Shown: positions 43,401 through 51,150, counted from the stretch's first letter. The stretch is DNA of 64,000 bases from Bacteroidales bacterium (GCA_017509755.1 JAFWOY010000015.1:1-64000); one strand, 5' to 3'. Notes: generated by a model from the sequence alone, not told the origin. A program made the numbers and translations.

Positions 43401-44332
43401 ATGACGAGAAAGAGATTGCCGACGGCTTCCTCAACAACATGGGCGCGGCTTACGGTGACGATGCCAACTGGGCCACCTTCGAGCCGGGCCTGCTGTCCGC
43501 AGCATTGCAGGAAACGGATGTCGTAATCCAGCCTCGCCAAAGCAACACATGGGGACCGATGTCCCTCGACCATGTCTATGAATTTACCGGGGGGCTCTCC
43601 CTCGCCGTCCGGCAGGTGACCGGAAAGGAGCCAACGGCATTCTTCGCGGACTACCGCAACCGGTACAACCGCCGCCTGCAGGGCGCCCGCGAAGCCGTCG
43701 CCGTAGAAACCCGCGCCACCATCCTCAACCCCGTTTTTATCCAGGAGCGGATGAAAGGCGGCGAAGGTTCGGCCCAGATGTTCGGCGAACTCTTCCGCAA
43801 TGTGTTCGGCTGGAACGCCACGCGTCCCTCCGTCCTTGACCCGCAGCTGTTCGACGAGCTCTACGATACCTATATCCTTGACCAGCATGGTCTTGGTATC
43901 CACGAATACTTGAATCGCGTGAATCCGGCCGCTTTCCAGGCCATGACCGCGGTGATGCTCGAAAGTGCCCGCAAGGGTTATTGGAAAGCCTCACCGGAGC
44001 AACTGCAGACCACGGCTGCCCTGCACGCGGCCACTACCGAAGCGCACGGGGCCGCCTGCACGGAATTCGTCTGCGGCAATGCCAAACTGGAACGTTTCAT
44101 CGCTGGCCAACTTCCGGAATCTTCGCGCCGGTCCTATGATGCGGCCATGAAGGCTGTACGCAATGTCGCCGCTTCCGATGCCTCGGAGGTCGTATTGAAA
44201 TCCGACCGGCTGTCGGATCCTTCGCAAAAGCCCGAGTTGCTGCAACATGCCGTGTGGGTTGGCGCCGTCCTTGCCATCCTCTTGTTTATCCTTCTGCTGT
44301 ACGTACTCCGGCGTAAAAACCACACCGTCTGA
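40391..44332 (+). CDS. hmuS: HmuS: membrane-anchored CobN-family chelatase
   Basis: The 1313-residue protein of the CobN/BchH family has the signature HFGTHGNLEFTPGKNVGQS near residue 550 and a C-terminal block NMGAAYGDDANWATFEP...TWGPMSLDHVYEF. Unlike cytoplasmic CobN it has a membrane helix near each end (about 12-33 and 1286-1307), placing the large domain outside the cytoplasm. The order hmuS-hmuT-hmuU-hmuV matches the Porphyromonas hmuYRSTUV heme-uptake operon without hmuY/hmuR. No CobS/CobT partners are present. Handling of the metal in heme is the best guess. It overlaps cbiK and ends as TGATG with hmuT. Confidence 0.9.
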   Translation: MLRGKNSSLLRRIFLKCAAIILLVAAFWLVFLRPTRILVVNATLAQQADVALNNDCRRIRLRFEDADQVAGENGTLRRTDAVVIFSRGLYLDDAQVARLEKAGDRGLTIFTNTLNNQHVDVQCNLTEEQRQTLLEYFRNPSRHNYRNGLRYLRHIATPLRVGDRTCEPPVPLLTDMYYHREYGQYFPDHEALTAYLREKGLYHEDGPAVLFISGLNFPMEGNRAHVDTLISRLTDAGFNVYPLTAAGEKRQQMIRALHPAAVIYLPMGRLGDDDFIHWLHTENIPLFNPFPLIQPHSEWIDPLQPVSSGTLTARVVVPEIDGGIGNFCIATQNESPDGFYLYTPEKERIDAFLAFFTRTMALRAMPNRDKRVAIGYFKSPGKDALLASGMEVIPSLYRFLLRLRREGYNVSGLPDSEAAFGRLIHQEGSVMGSYAPGAQAEFLRHAHPVWLSRDRYEQWARETLVPEKYQEVVERYGHAPGHLLVRGDSLAVACLQFGNILLFPQPRPALGDDEFRLVHGAGVAPPHSYLAPYLYLKKGFRADVLIHFGTHGNLEFTPGKNVGQSQADWSDVLIGNLPHFYYYTTGNVGEGIIAKRRTHATLITYLTPPYVESGMRQRYSSLLDAIHRALAAGGADVSLGLRIKRQAVQLGLHRDLELDSTLTVPFTTEELEQLDNFAEEIADEKVTGAYYTLGQPYSERDLVTTTLAICADPLAYEMARQDRDAGRITTVQLQDLSYLQHNYLPAARRQITALLQHPPKDTAALAPALRRALACRNGLEAASRNELDAMVRALNGGTVFPAPGGDPVLNPNVLPTGRNMYSINAEATPNSQAWEDGKRLAEETLQQYLAQHGNYPHKVSYTFWAGEFIATEGATLAQAFWMLGVEPLRDRQGRVVDLRLVPGEELGRPRINVLVQVSGQLRDIAGSRLRLLTDAVKLAAEAPEAGGWPNYVASGTQAQEKTLLEKGLSPARARELSTMRVFGPLNSGYSTGMLGFIESSGSWDDEKEIADGFLNNMGAAYGDDANWATFEPGLLSAALQETDVVIQPRQSNTWGPMSLDHVYEFTGGLSLAVRQVTGKEPTAFFADYRNRYNRRLQGAREAVAVETRATILNPVFIQERMKGGEGSAQMFGELFRNVFGWNATRPSVLDPQLFDELYDTYILDQHGLGIHEYLNRVNPAAFQAMTAVMLESARKGYWKASPEQLQTTAALHAATTEAHGAACTEFVCGNAKLERFIAGQLPESSRRSYDAAMKAVRNVAASDASEVVLKSDRLSDPSQKPELLQHAVWVGAVLAILLFILLLYVLRRKNHTV

Positions 44333-44865
44333 TGACCTTTCTGCTTGCCCTGATTGTCCTGCTGTCGCTTTTGAGCTTCCTGCTCAAGAACAGTTTCTAT
44401 CCGCATAGCTGGGCAGGCGTTGCGGCTTTTTGCCTGGCTCTTGCAGTCTGGCTCGCGATTCCGTGGTTGACCCGGCTTCCGGCAGCGACCGTCGCTTCTT
44501 GGACAACCTCGCCCGACCGCATGCTCGACGGCGCTGTCTGTATCGTCCTGGAAGTTGCCTTGATGGCGGCATTCTGCTTCAGCCGTCCGGCGGGCCGCCT
44601 GCGCCTGCTGACGTTTTACCCGGGTCTGCTCGCTTTTCCTGCCATTTGCTGGGCCTGGCTGCAACTGCTCATTTCCCGGCCCGGCATCCATTTCGGGCGC
44701 TTTGCCTGGATTGCCGCGCTGGTCACGATGCTGGTCGCTTTCGGAGGCAGCCGCCTGATCCGTCGTCTGGTACCTGAAGAGCAGGCGCGATTGGAAGGCC
44801 TTTTTCTCATCAATCTGTTCCTGCTCCTGCTGAGCGTAGCGGCTACAGGAGCTATTACCTTCTGA
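44332..44865 (+). CDS. hmuT: HmuT-like integral membrane protein
   Basis: The 177-residue protein has about five predicted membrane helices (MTFLLALIVLLSLLSFLL; AGVAAFCLALAVWLAIPWL; MLDGAVCIVLEVALMAAFC; FAWIAALVTMLVAFGG; LFLINLFLLLLSVAATGAI). The sequence is poorly conserved, and assignment as HmuT rests mainly on position between hmuS and hmuU. The ATG overlaps the hmuS stop by one base (TGATG). Confidence 0.7.
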   Translation: MTFLLALIVLLSLLSFLLKNSFYPHSWAGVAAFCLALAVWLAIPWLTRLPAATVASWTTSPDRMLDGAVCIVLEVALMAAFCFSRPAGRLRLLTFYPGLLAFPAICWAWLQLLISRPGIHFGRFAWIAALVTMLVAFGGSRLIRRLVPEEQARLEGLFLINLFLLLLSVAATGAITF

Positions 44866-44878
44866 AAATCTTTTGCTT

Positions 44879-45481
44879 ATGGAAACTATATCAAATGCTT
44901 TGTTCTGGATTTCGAACGGTCTGCTGGTGCCGGTAGTCGTGCTGCTGCTCCTGTTTCTTGTGCGGGCCCTGATCCTGGTCGGCGGTTTCTTCGGAGAATA
45001 CTACCGGCGGCACGCACTGCAGAAAAAGGTAACCACCCTGCTGGAGGGAGAGGCTTCCGCCCGAGAAGCGGGATTGGCGGAATTGTCCGCCCGGCCGGAA
45101 GCGGACAAGATTCCGTTGCTGCGAGCGGTCCGCCAGCTGCTTGCGCATCGTTCGGATTCGGCCTGGTGCGAACGCCTGCTGTCCAATTACGAAGTGGATG
45201 CCCAACGGGAACTCGCCAGTGCCCGGACGTTGGCAAAGCTGGGCCCGATGCTGGGTTTGATGGGCACGCTCATCCCGATGGGGCCGGCCCTGGTCGGTCT
45301 GGCTGCTGGCGATCTGGCCTCGATGGCCTACAATATGCAGGTCGCTTTCGCCACCACGGTGGTCGGCATGCTGATTGCCGCCATCGGCGTCGTCATCCTG
45401 CAGGTCCGCCAGCGCTGGTATGCGCGAGAACTCAATGATTTGGAATATATTGCCCAATTTGTCCGCGATGAAAAGGCATAG
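44879..45481 (+). CDS. hmuU: HmuU-like MotA/TolQ/ExbB proton-channel protein
   Basis: The 200-residue protein has an N-terminal helix (NGLLVPVVVLLLLFLVRALILV), a cytoplasmic loop and a two-helix region carrying the ExbB/TolQ signature ARTLAKLGPMLGLMGTLIPMGPALVGL ... AFATTVVGMLIAAIGVVIL. In this family such channels convert proton motive force into work on a periplasmic partner; here the partners are probably HmuV and HmuS. The ATG at 44879 is 13 nt after hmuT; its 3' end overlaps hmuV by 14 nt. Confidence 0.88.
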   Translation: METISNALFWISNGLLVPVVVLLLLFLVRALILVGGFFGEYYRRHALQKKVTTLLEGEASAREAGLAELSARPEADKIPLLRAVRQLLAHRSDSAWCERLLSNYEVDAQRELASARTLAKLGPMLGLMGTLIPMGPALVGLAAGDLASMAYNMQVAFATTVVGMLIAAIGVVILQVRQRWYARELNDLEYIAQFVRDEKA

Positions 45482-45800
45482 GAATCCGCTGCTGCACGAC
45501 GAGGCCGACATCGACCCGATGTCCACCGTCGCCAATCTCTTCGACGTGGCGATGGTTTTCGCCGTGGCCTTGATGGTGGCGCTGGTGGCCCGCTTCAATA
45601 TGTCGGAGATTTTCACGAAAGAAGACTTTACCATGGTCAAGAATCCCGGCCAGGCCGACATGGAGATCATCACGCGGGAAGCGGGGCAGATCAAGCGCTA
45701 CACGCCCAGCGAATCGCAGGAAACGACCGGCCAGCGCGGCCGCCGCGTCGGCACGGCCTACGAACTGGAAAACGGTGAAATCATCTATATTCCAGAGTAA
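45468..45800 (+). CDS. hmuV: HmuV-like DUF2149 protein
   Basis: The 110-residue protein has a short N-terminal cytoplasmic segment containing DEADIDPMSTVANLFDVAMVF, a single membrane helix (FDVAMVFAVALMVALVARF) and a small extracytoplasmic domain ending YELENGEIIYIPE. DUF2149 proteins accompany MotA/ExbB-like channels, and the topology is like ExbD. It is the last gene of the chelatase operon; the rsmE promoter lies 4 nt after its stop. Confidence 0.85.
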   Translation: MKRHRNPLLHDEADIDPMSTVANLFDVAMVFAVALMVALVARFNMSEIFTKEDFTMVKNPGQADMEIITREAGQIKRYTPSESQETTGQRGRRVGTAYELENGEIIYIPE

Positions 45801-45804
45801 TCAC

Positions 45805-45812
45805 TATCTTTG
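45805..45812 (+). promoter_or_regulatory. -7 box TATCTTTG of rsmE
   Basis: TATCTTTG, 7 nt before the rsmE ATG and 4 nt after the hmuV stop. Confidence 0.6.
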
Positions 45813-45819
45813 TAATCCC

Positions 45820-46581
45820 ATGGAACTCTTCTACTCGAAAACCATCTCCGAAGGTGGCCGGCAACTTGATGCCGACGAATCGGCCCACTGTGTCCGGGTA
45901 CTCCGCCACCGCCGCGGTGATACCATCCACGTTGTGGACGGACACGGGATGCTCTACCGCTGCACCGTCGTGGACGATGACCCGCGCGGAGTCGTTTTCG
46001 ATGTGGAGGAATGGGTGGAAAACTATGGCAGCCATGACTACTATCTGACGATGGCGGTCTGTCCGCCCAAGAATATCGACCGCTACGAATGGTTCGCCGA
46101 GAAGGCGACGGAAATCGGGGTCGATGTCATCGTGCCGGTCTTCGGTGACTATTCCGAGCGGAAGGTCTTCAAACCGGAACGGATCGAACGCCTGCTGGTC
46201 AGCGCTGCCAAGCAATCGCACAAAGGAGCCATCCCCCGACTCTGTGACGCCATGACCGTCACCGAGTTCCTCCAACAAGACCAGGCGGGCTTGAAACTGA
46301 TCTGCTACTGCGACGAGGTTACCGGGAAAGTTGACATCAAAGAGGCCCTTCGTGCAGGCCTGTCCAGCACGCAGCCCGTCTGTCATCCTGCGCAAAGTGA
46401 GGGAGCCGACAAACCGACAATCACCATCCTCATAGGTCCAGAAGGCGACTTCTCCCGAACGGAAGTCACCCTGGCCCTCGAACGCGGCTGGCAGCCCGTC
46501 TCGCTTGGTGACTCCCGCCTCCGCATCGAAACAGCCGCCCTCGTAGCGACGGCCGCTGTCTATCTGCACTTTTCCCGCTGA
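45820..46581 (+). CDS. rsmE: 16S rRNA (uracil-1498-N3)-methyltransferase RsmE
   Basis: The 253-residue SPOUT-type methyltransferase has an N-terminal PUA-like domain (ESAHCVRVLRHRRGDTIHVVDG) and the C-terminal knot with LIGPEGDFSRTEV and VSLGDSRLRIETAALVA. It methylates U1498 of 16S rRNA. A stretch around residues 183-197 (TQPVCHPAQSEGAD, bases about 46368-46411) looks like an in-frame insertion derived from an intergenic repeat, placed in a loop just before the knot. The start at 45820 fits the promoter box. Confidence 0.95.
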   Translation: MELFYSKTISEGGRQLDADESAHCVRVLRHRRGDTIHVVDGHGMLYRCTVVDDDPRGVVFDVEEWVENYGSHDYYLTMAVCPPKNIDRYEWFAEKATEIGVDVIVPVFGDYSERKVFKPERIERLLVSAAKQSHKGAIPRLCDAMTVTEFLQQDQAGLKLICYCDEVTGKVDIKEALRAGLSSTQPVCHPAQSEGADKPTITILIGPEGDFSRTEVTLALERGWQPVSLGDSRLRIETAALVATAAVYLHFSR

Positions 46582-47160
46582 TTATTCCCGGATGATCTTG
46601 ATTTCGCCGTGGAGGCCAACAGCAATGATCTGGGAGGGTTCGCCGGTGGCACCTTCTTCCAGGTAGGGGTCAGCTACCCAGTCAACAGCTTCGATGATTT
46701 CCAGCGGAATGTCTTCGTAGAAGGCCGGAGCAGGCTCGCCGGAGATGTTGGCGGAGGTGGAAACGATTGGTTTGTGGAACCGGCGGATGACTTCCACGCA
46801 GAAATCGTTCATCGGAATCCGGATGCCGGCGCTGCCGTCTTCGGCGATGACGTTGGATGCCAGGTTCATCGCTCCCGGATAGATGAGAGTCATCGGTTTG
46901 TCGTTGACTTCCAGCAGGTTGATAGCGACTTCCGGAATGACTTTCACATACTTTCCGAGCATGTCGGCATCAGCTACCAGGGTGATAAGGCTTTTGCTGT
47001 CCGCGCGTTTCTTGATCTCATAGACGCGGGCTACGGCTTCTTCGTTGGTCGCATCGCAGCCGATGCCCCACACGGTGTCGGTCGGATATAGGATGATGCC
47101 GCCGGCTTTCAGCGTCTCTACGGCCGCCTTTACTTCTTCAAGATCGATTTCCTGTTCCAT
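46582..47160 (-). CDS. tsaC: Threonylcarbamoyl-AMP synthase (YrdC/Sua5 domain)
   Basis: The 192-residue single YrdC domain has LKAGGIILYPTDTVWGIGCDATNEEAVARVYEIKKR, KPMTLIYPG and PIVSTSANISGEPAP, all diagnostic. It makes threonylcarbamoyl-AMP for tRNA t6A37; TsaE for the same pathway is encoded at 62994. The start at 47160 (MEQEIDLEEVK) is used because the in-frame upstream extension runs through a 102-bp inverted-repeat element. It is convergent with rsmE with no gap. Confidence 0.93.
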   Translation of the reverse strand: MEQEIDLEEVKAAVETLKAGGIILYPTDTVWGIGCDATNEEAVARVYEIKKRADSKSLITLVADADMLGKYVKVIPEVAINLLEVNDKPMTLIYPGAMNLASNVIAEDGSAGIRIPMNDFCVEVIRRFHKPIVSTSANISGEPAPAFYEDIPLEIIEAVDWVADPYLEEGATGEPSQIIAVGLHGEIKIIRE

Positions 47161-47187
47161 ATTGATTAGTTTTTCACTTGATTGCCT

Positions 47188-47289
47188 GGCCTTTGGGGAT
47201 GCTATCTGAAAACCACCCTCCCAAGCAAGCTTGGGCCCCTCCCTCTGGGGCGTGGGCGCCAATGTTTTCAGAGAGCATCCCCAAAGGCC
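47188..47289. repeat. 102-bp inverted-repeat element (MITE/REP-like)
   Basis: 26-bp arms (47188-47213 and 47264-47289) starting GGCCTTTGGGGATGCT are complementary with one mismatch and enclose 50 bp. Inside is a second hairpin, CCCAAGC-AA-GCTTGGG, and a GCCCC/GGGGC pair, so the whole folds as a branched cruciform. It fills the gap between tsaC and the endonuclease-like gene; there is no T-run typical of a terminator. Confidence 0.75.
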
Positions 47290-47295
47290 TTATAA

Positions 47296-48363
47296 CTAAA
47301 GTTTGTCAAAATAAATCATCGCCGTGACGGGATAATGGTCCGACCAGGGGATACGGCAGGTCTCATGCTGGTCGGCGGCGTATTCCTGGGGAAGCAGGAT
47401 GTAGTCGACGCGGAGCATGGGCCAGAGGACGGAATAGGTGGCGCCGAATCCTGTTCCCGCTTCGGCAAAGCTGTCATTCTTCGTCTTGACCAGCCGCTGG
47501 TACGTATAGGAGAGCGGGGTATCGTTGAAGTCGCCGCACACCACATTCGGATAGGGGCTGGATGCTTCACTTTGCAGCACGGCATCGACTTGCGCCGAAC
47601 GGCGGCGTGTCGCCTCATGCATCTTTTCGTGAACCTGGACCATCTCGTCCGTAAAATTGTTCTTGCGGAAAAGCCGCTTGACAAGGGCCGTAAAAGAGAT
47701 GCTGTAGCTTTCCAGATGACAGTTGTACACGCGCAGCGTCCGCCCGTTCACGTCGATATCCGTCACCAGACTCAAATTGCGGCTGTCGGGGAAGGTCAAC
47801 GACGTGGTGTTGCGGATAGGATAACGGCTGAGGGTCATGTTGCCGAAATAGCGGTTGCCCTTGAAAAGATGGCGGGCCCGGTAGGGATAATCCGGCAGGT
47901 AGGTGCTCAGGGCTGACGTATCCCCCACGGAGAACTCCTGCAGGCAGACAATGTCGGCCTTTTGCTCCGCCAGGAAACGGCGGATGCCGGCGATGGCTTC
48001 ATTGGTCGTAACGTTCCGTCCCCCGGCCGCATAGCGTCCCAGGTTGTAGGTCAACACTTTGATGCCCTGGCCGGACAGATCCTGCTCTTCGCGGCCGAAC
48101 TTGACGAAACGGTCAGCCAGGAACAGGGTCGGAAGGATGGCGATGATTGGAATCAGCAGCGAGCGCCGGTATTTCAGCAGCGCAATCAGCAGAACCAGTC
48201 CATTGAACGCCAGGATGGGAATGAAATACAGGCCGAAAAACATGATGACCGGATGGTCCGTCGGATTGAAAAACAGCGCCAGATACGACAACAACAACAC
48301 GGCTGCTGCAACCATGGCCAGCAGTGCGAAGAGCGTCGAGCCGAATGTCCGTTTCCGTTTCAT
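47296..48363 (-). CDS. Endonuclease/exonuclease/phosphatase family membrane protein
   Basis: The protein of about 355 residues has two to three N-terminal membrane helices (LFALLAMVAAAVLLLSYLALFF; VIMFFGLYFIPILAFNGLVLLIALL) and an EEP domain with VLTYNLGRY, DIVCLQEFS, NCHLES, VVCGDFNDTP and WSDHYPV, the standard catalytic residues of Mg-dependent phosphoesterases. The nucleic acid, inositol or sphingolipid target cannot be told. The start at 48363 forms ATGA with the rhomboid stop; 48369 is an alternative. Confidence 0.9.
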   Translation of the reverse strand: MKRKRTFGSTLFALLAMVAAAVLLLSYLALFFNPTDHPVIMFFGLYFIPILAFNGLVLLIALLKYRRSLLIPIIAILPTLFLADRFVKFGREEQDLSGQGIKVLTYNLGRYAAGGRNVTTNEAIAGIRRFLAEQKADIVCLQEFSVGDTSALSTYLPDYPYRARHLFKGNRYFGNMTLSRYPIRNTTSLTFPDSRNLSLVTDIDVNGRTLRVYNCHLESYSISFTALVKRLFRKNNFTDEMVQVHEKMHEATRRRSAQVDAVLQSEASSPYPNVVCGDFNDTPLSYTYQRLVKTKNDSFAEAGTGFGATYSVLWPMLRVDYILLPQEYAADQHETCRIPWSDHYPVTAMIYFDKL

Positions 48364-48962
48364 TCCCATTCCGTGTACATCTGCCCCTTCTTTTTCCAGA
48401 TCAGGATCAAAATCAGCCCGAAGAGCATGCCGCCCAGATGGGCGAAGTGCGCCACGCCGTCGTGCGTGCCGAGAATGCCGGTCAGCAGTTCAATGGCAGC
48501 GAAGATGATGACGAACCATTTGGCCTTGAGCGAGACAGGCGGGAAAACCAGGGTCAGCACATAATTCGGATAGAGCATGCCGAATCCCAGCAGCAAGCCG
48601 TAAATCGCGCCGGAAGCACCCACCGTCGGGATGTTGGAAAGCGGCTGCGACAGCAGCACCAGTTCATGGCAGAGGGCCGCGCCCAACCCGCACACAAAGT
48701 AAAAAATCAGGAATTTCTTGCTGCCCCACAGGCGCTCCAGAAGCGGTCCGAACACAAAGAGCGACCACATATTGAAAAAGATATGCATGAAATTGCCATG
48801 CATGAACATATGGGTCACGAACTGCCACCACCGGAAGAAAGGCGAACCGATGGGAAACAAAGCGAACAACTGATACATCGGATCACCGATCAGTTCGGTG
48901 CCGAAAAAGACAATGATATTGATGATGAGCAGGTTTTTGACGGCTGGCGGCAGATATCTCAT
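48360..48962 (-). CDS. Rhomboid family intramembrane serine protease
   Basis: The 200-residue protein has six predicted helices, the L1-loop WQFVTHMFMHGNFMHIFFNMWSL, catalytic Ser117 in GASGAIYG and catalytic His175 in AHFAHLGG. Rhomboids cut transmembrane substrates within the bilayer. The ATG overlaps the mutL stop (ATGA) and the stop overlaps the next start, so the three genes are translationally linked. Confidence 0.95.
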   Translation of the reverse strand: MRYLPPAVKNLLIINIIVFFGTELIGDPMYQLFALFPIGSPFFRWWQFVTHMFMHGNFMHIFFNMWSLFVFGPLLERLWGSKKFLIFYFVCGLGAALCHELVLLSQPLSNIPTVGASGAIYGLLLGFGMLYPNYVLTLVFPPVSLKAKWFVIIFAAIELLTGILGTHDGVAHFAHLGGMLFGLILILIWKKKGQMYTEWE

Positions 48963-50752
48963 AATTTCTTCTCCAAATCTTCAAACGTTAGGATGGTAAA
49001 ACAGCGGCGCCCGTCGGGTGTCAGGTTGGGCTCCCGGCAGGCGAACAGTTGGTCTACCAATAATTGTGCCTCCTCGGCATGCAGGCTTCCGGCCCCGCTG
49101 GCGGCAGCGGATTCTGCCATTCTTGCAGCCAGCAGGTGACGCTGGTCTTCCAGGGATGTATCATCTCGCAGCGCCGCGATCAGTTGGTCCAGACAGGTCT
49201 TGACCTGATCTTCCGAGAGCGGATAGCCCTCGGGCAAGCCGTTGACCACGACCGTATTGCCACCGAAATCCTGGATGTCGAAGCCGAGCCTGGATACCAG
49301 GTCCGGCTGCTCCAACAGTGTGAGACAGTCCTCCGCGCTGAGCGTTACCGTGACAGGGAAAAGCGACTGCTGCTTGACAGGCTGCTGTTCGGCAATCTTC
49401 TCGAGATAGCGTTCGTAGTAGATGCGTTGCCGGGCGCGCCGGATATCGACGACCAGCAGGCCTGACTTGACCGGCGTGAGGATGTATCGGCGCTGCAGCA
49501 CAAGCAGTTTGCCAGACGAAGCGGCGGATTCTTCTTCGAAGAGCCGGCCATAACCCGGAGAAGGATCCAGAACCGGCCCTGCCGATGGCGTTGCCGGGAA
49601 TTCCGGCACCGACAGGTCGGAAGGCGTATCAAACGGATTGAAAAGCGGGCTGTAGTCCATCCGGGGCGGGCGGTGCCAGTCCCCGCCGGAGCTACTACCG
49701 CCACTTGGCGGGCCGAAGACCGGAATCTCGGGCGCCCCTTTCATGTCGAAGTCGATGCTCGGGGTGAAATCATTCTTGCCAAGCGCCTCGCGGACAGCGG
49801 CTATGAGAATTTCGAAGATCATGCCTTCGTCCTCGAATTTCACCTCTGTCTTGGCGGGATGGATGTTGACGTCCACTCGTTCCGGCTCCGTCTCGAGAAA
49901 GAGGAAATAAGCCGGCGTATAATCTTCCGGGATCAGTTTCTCATAGGGCTTGCAGACCGCCTTGTGGAAGAACGGCGATCGGAAATAGCGACCGTTGACG
50001 AAGAAGAACTGGTTGCCGGCGCTCTTGCGGGCGTCTTCGGGATTGCCGATGTAGCCGCTCACGCGGACCAGTGTCGTATCGACTTTGACTTCCACGAGTT
50101 CCTTGGCCAGGTTCATGCCGTAGATGTCGAGAATGCGCTTCTTGCGGGTGGCTGCGGGCCGCAGGTTGTGGATCTCCTTGCCGTTGGAACTCAGTTTAAA
50201 AGACACTTCCGGCCGGATGAGGGCGATGCGCAGGAATTCCTGGATGATGGCCCGGAGTTCCGTATTGTCCGACTTGAGGAATTTGCGGCGGGCCGGCACA
50301 TTGTAGAACAAGTTGCGGACTGCGAAATGGGTGCCGGACGGGGCCGCGACGGGCTGGACTTTCGGCGGATTCGAAGCGGAAATCTCCACCATCGTGCCAA
50401 TCTCGTCTTCGGGGCGGCGGGTGCGGAGGGTAACTGCCGCGACGGCCGCTATGGAAGGAAGCGCCTCGCCCCGGAAACCGTAGGTCTGGATTTTCTCCAG
50501 ATCTTCGGCGGAAGCAATCTTGCTGGTGGCATGCCGTTCAAAACAGAGGACCGCATCGTCGGCCGACATGCCGGAGCCGTCGTCGATGACCTGGATCAAA
50601 GTCTTGCCGGCATCGAGAACGGACACGGTGACACTGCGGGCCCCGGCATCCACGGCGTTTTCCATCAGTTCCTTGACGACGGAAGCAGGGCGCGACACCA
50701 CTTCACCTGCGGCAATCAGGTTGGAGATGTGCTGGGGAAGAACCTGAAGCAT
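48959..50752 (-). CDS. mutL: DNA mismatch repair protein MutL
   Basis: The 597-residue protein has the GHKL ATPase N-terminus (ISNLIAAGEVVSRPASVVKELMENAVDAG, QVIDDGSGMSADDAVL, TYGFRGEALPSIAAVA, APSGTHFAVRNLFYNVPAR) and a C-terminal dimerisation domain. I see no DQHAxxER(V/I)xYE endonuclease motif; the equivalent position reads DIRRARQRIYYERYLE, so endonuclease activity is doubtful. Its start overlaps the preceding small gene by one base. Confidence 0.96.
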   Translation of the reverse strand: MLQVLPQHISNLIAAGEVVSRPASVVKELMENAVDAGARSVTVSVLDAGKTLIQVIDDGSGMSADDAVLCFERHATSKIASAEDLEKIQTYGFRGEALPSIAAVAAVTLRTRRPEDEIGTMVEISASNPPKVQPVAAPSGTHFAVRNLFYNVPARRKFLKSDNTELRAIIQEFLRIALIRPEVSFKLSSNGKEIHNLRPAATRKKRILDIYGMNLAKELVEVKVDTTLVRVSGYIGNPEDARKSAGNQFFFVNGRYFRSPFFHKAVCKPYEKLIPEDYTPAYFLFLETEPERVDVNIHPAKTEVKFEDEGMIFEILIAAVREALGKNDFTPSIDFDMKGAPEIPVFGPPSGGSSSGGDWHRPPRMDYSPLFNPFDTPSDLSVPEFPATPSAGPVLDPSPGYGRLFEEESAASSGKLLVLQRRYILTPVKSGLLVVDIRRARQRIYYERYLEKIAEQQPVKQQSLFPVTVTLSAEDCLTLLEQPDLVSRLGFDIQDFGGNTVVVNGLPEGYPLSEDQVKTCLDQLIAALRDDTSLEDQRHLLAARMAESAAASGAGSLHAEEAQLLVDQLFACREPNLTPDGRRCFTILTFEDLEKKL

Positions 50753-51126
50753 CAGCTGACGAGCAAAAGGATGAAGCCTTTCGACAGATAATAGGCCGCC
50801 GCCGCAATCGCGATGAGCGTCAGGGCCAGGATGACTTTCTTGACGATGCTCATCGCCGAATTCTCCTTCTCCTCGGAGAGGCGTCTCTCTTCATAGGTCC
50901 TGCGGAAGGAACCGCGGATATGCATCCCGGGGATATAGCGTTTGCCCGTATCCTCATCGACCAGCCCTTCCTTCTTGGCGATGGCTTCGATTTCCTCGCC
51001 GGGCATGGTCTTGCCGTATTTCTTGTAGATTTCCTCGAGCTTCTCCTTGCGCTCGTCGTAGTACCGCGGCTCGTAGTGGAACACGCGGTGCTCAGGTATG
51101 TGCCAGAATTTGAAACCGAAAGCCAT
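50752..51126 (-). CDS. Small membrane protein of unknown function
   Basis: The 124-residue protein has an acidic/basic N-terminal part (FHYEPRYYDERKEKLEEIYKKYG, RGSFRRTYEERRLSEEKENSAM) and one C-terminal helix (KKVILALTLIAIAAAAYYLSKGFILLL). I do not recognise a named family; it looks like a conserved Bacteroidota protein linked to mutL. It heads the mutL-rhomboid-EEP unit, ending TGATG with mutL, and has a TATCTTTG box 24 nt upstream. Confidence 0.75.
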   Translation of the reverse strand: MAFGFKFWHIPEHRVFHYEPRYYDERKEKLEEIYKKYGKTMPGEEIEAIAKKEGLVDEDTGKRYIPGMHIRGSFRRTYEERRLSEEKENSAMSIVKKVILALTLIAIAAAAYYLSKGFILLLVS

Positions 51127-51150
51127 AGCCGAACCGTTTGATTGTTGTTA

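Noticed and set aside
40391-44332. Cobalamin-biosynthesis CobN
   Set aside because: The membrane anchors at both ends, the HmuTUV-like neighbours and the lack of CobS/CobT or other cob genes fit HmuS better than aerobic cobaltochelatase.
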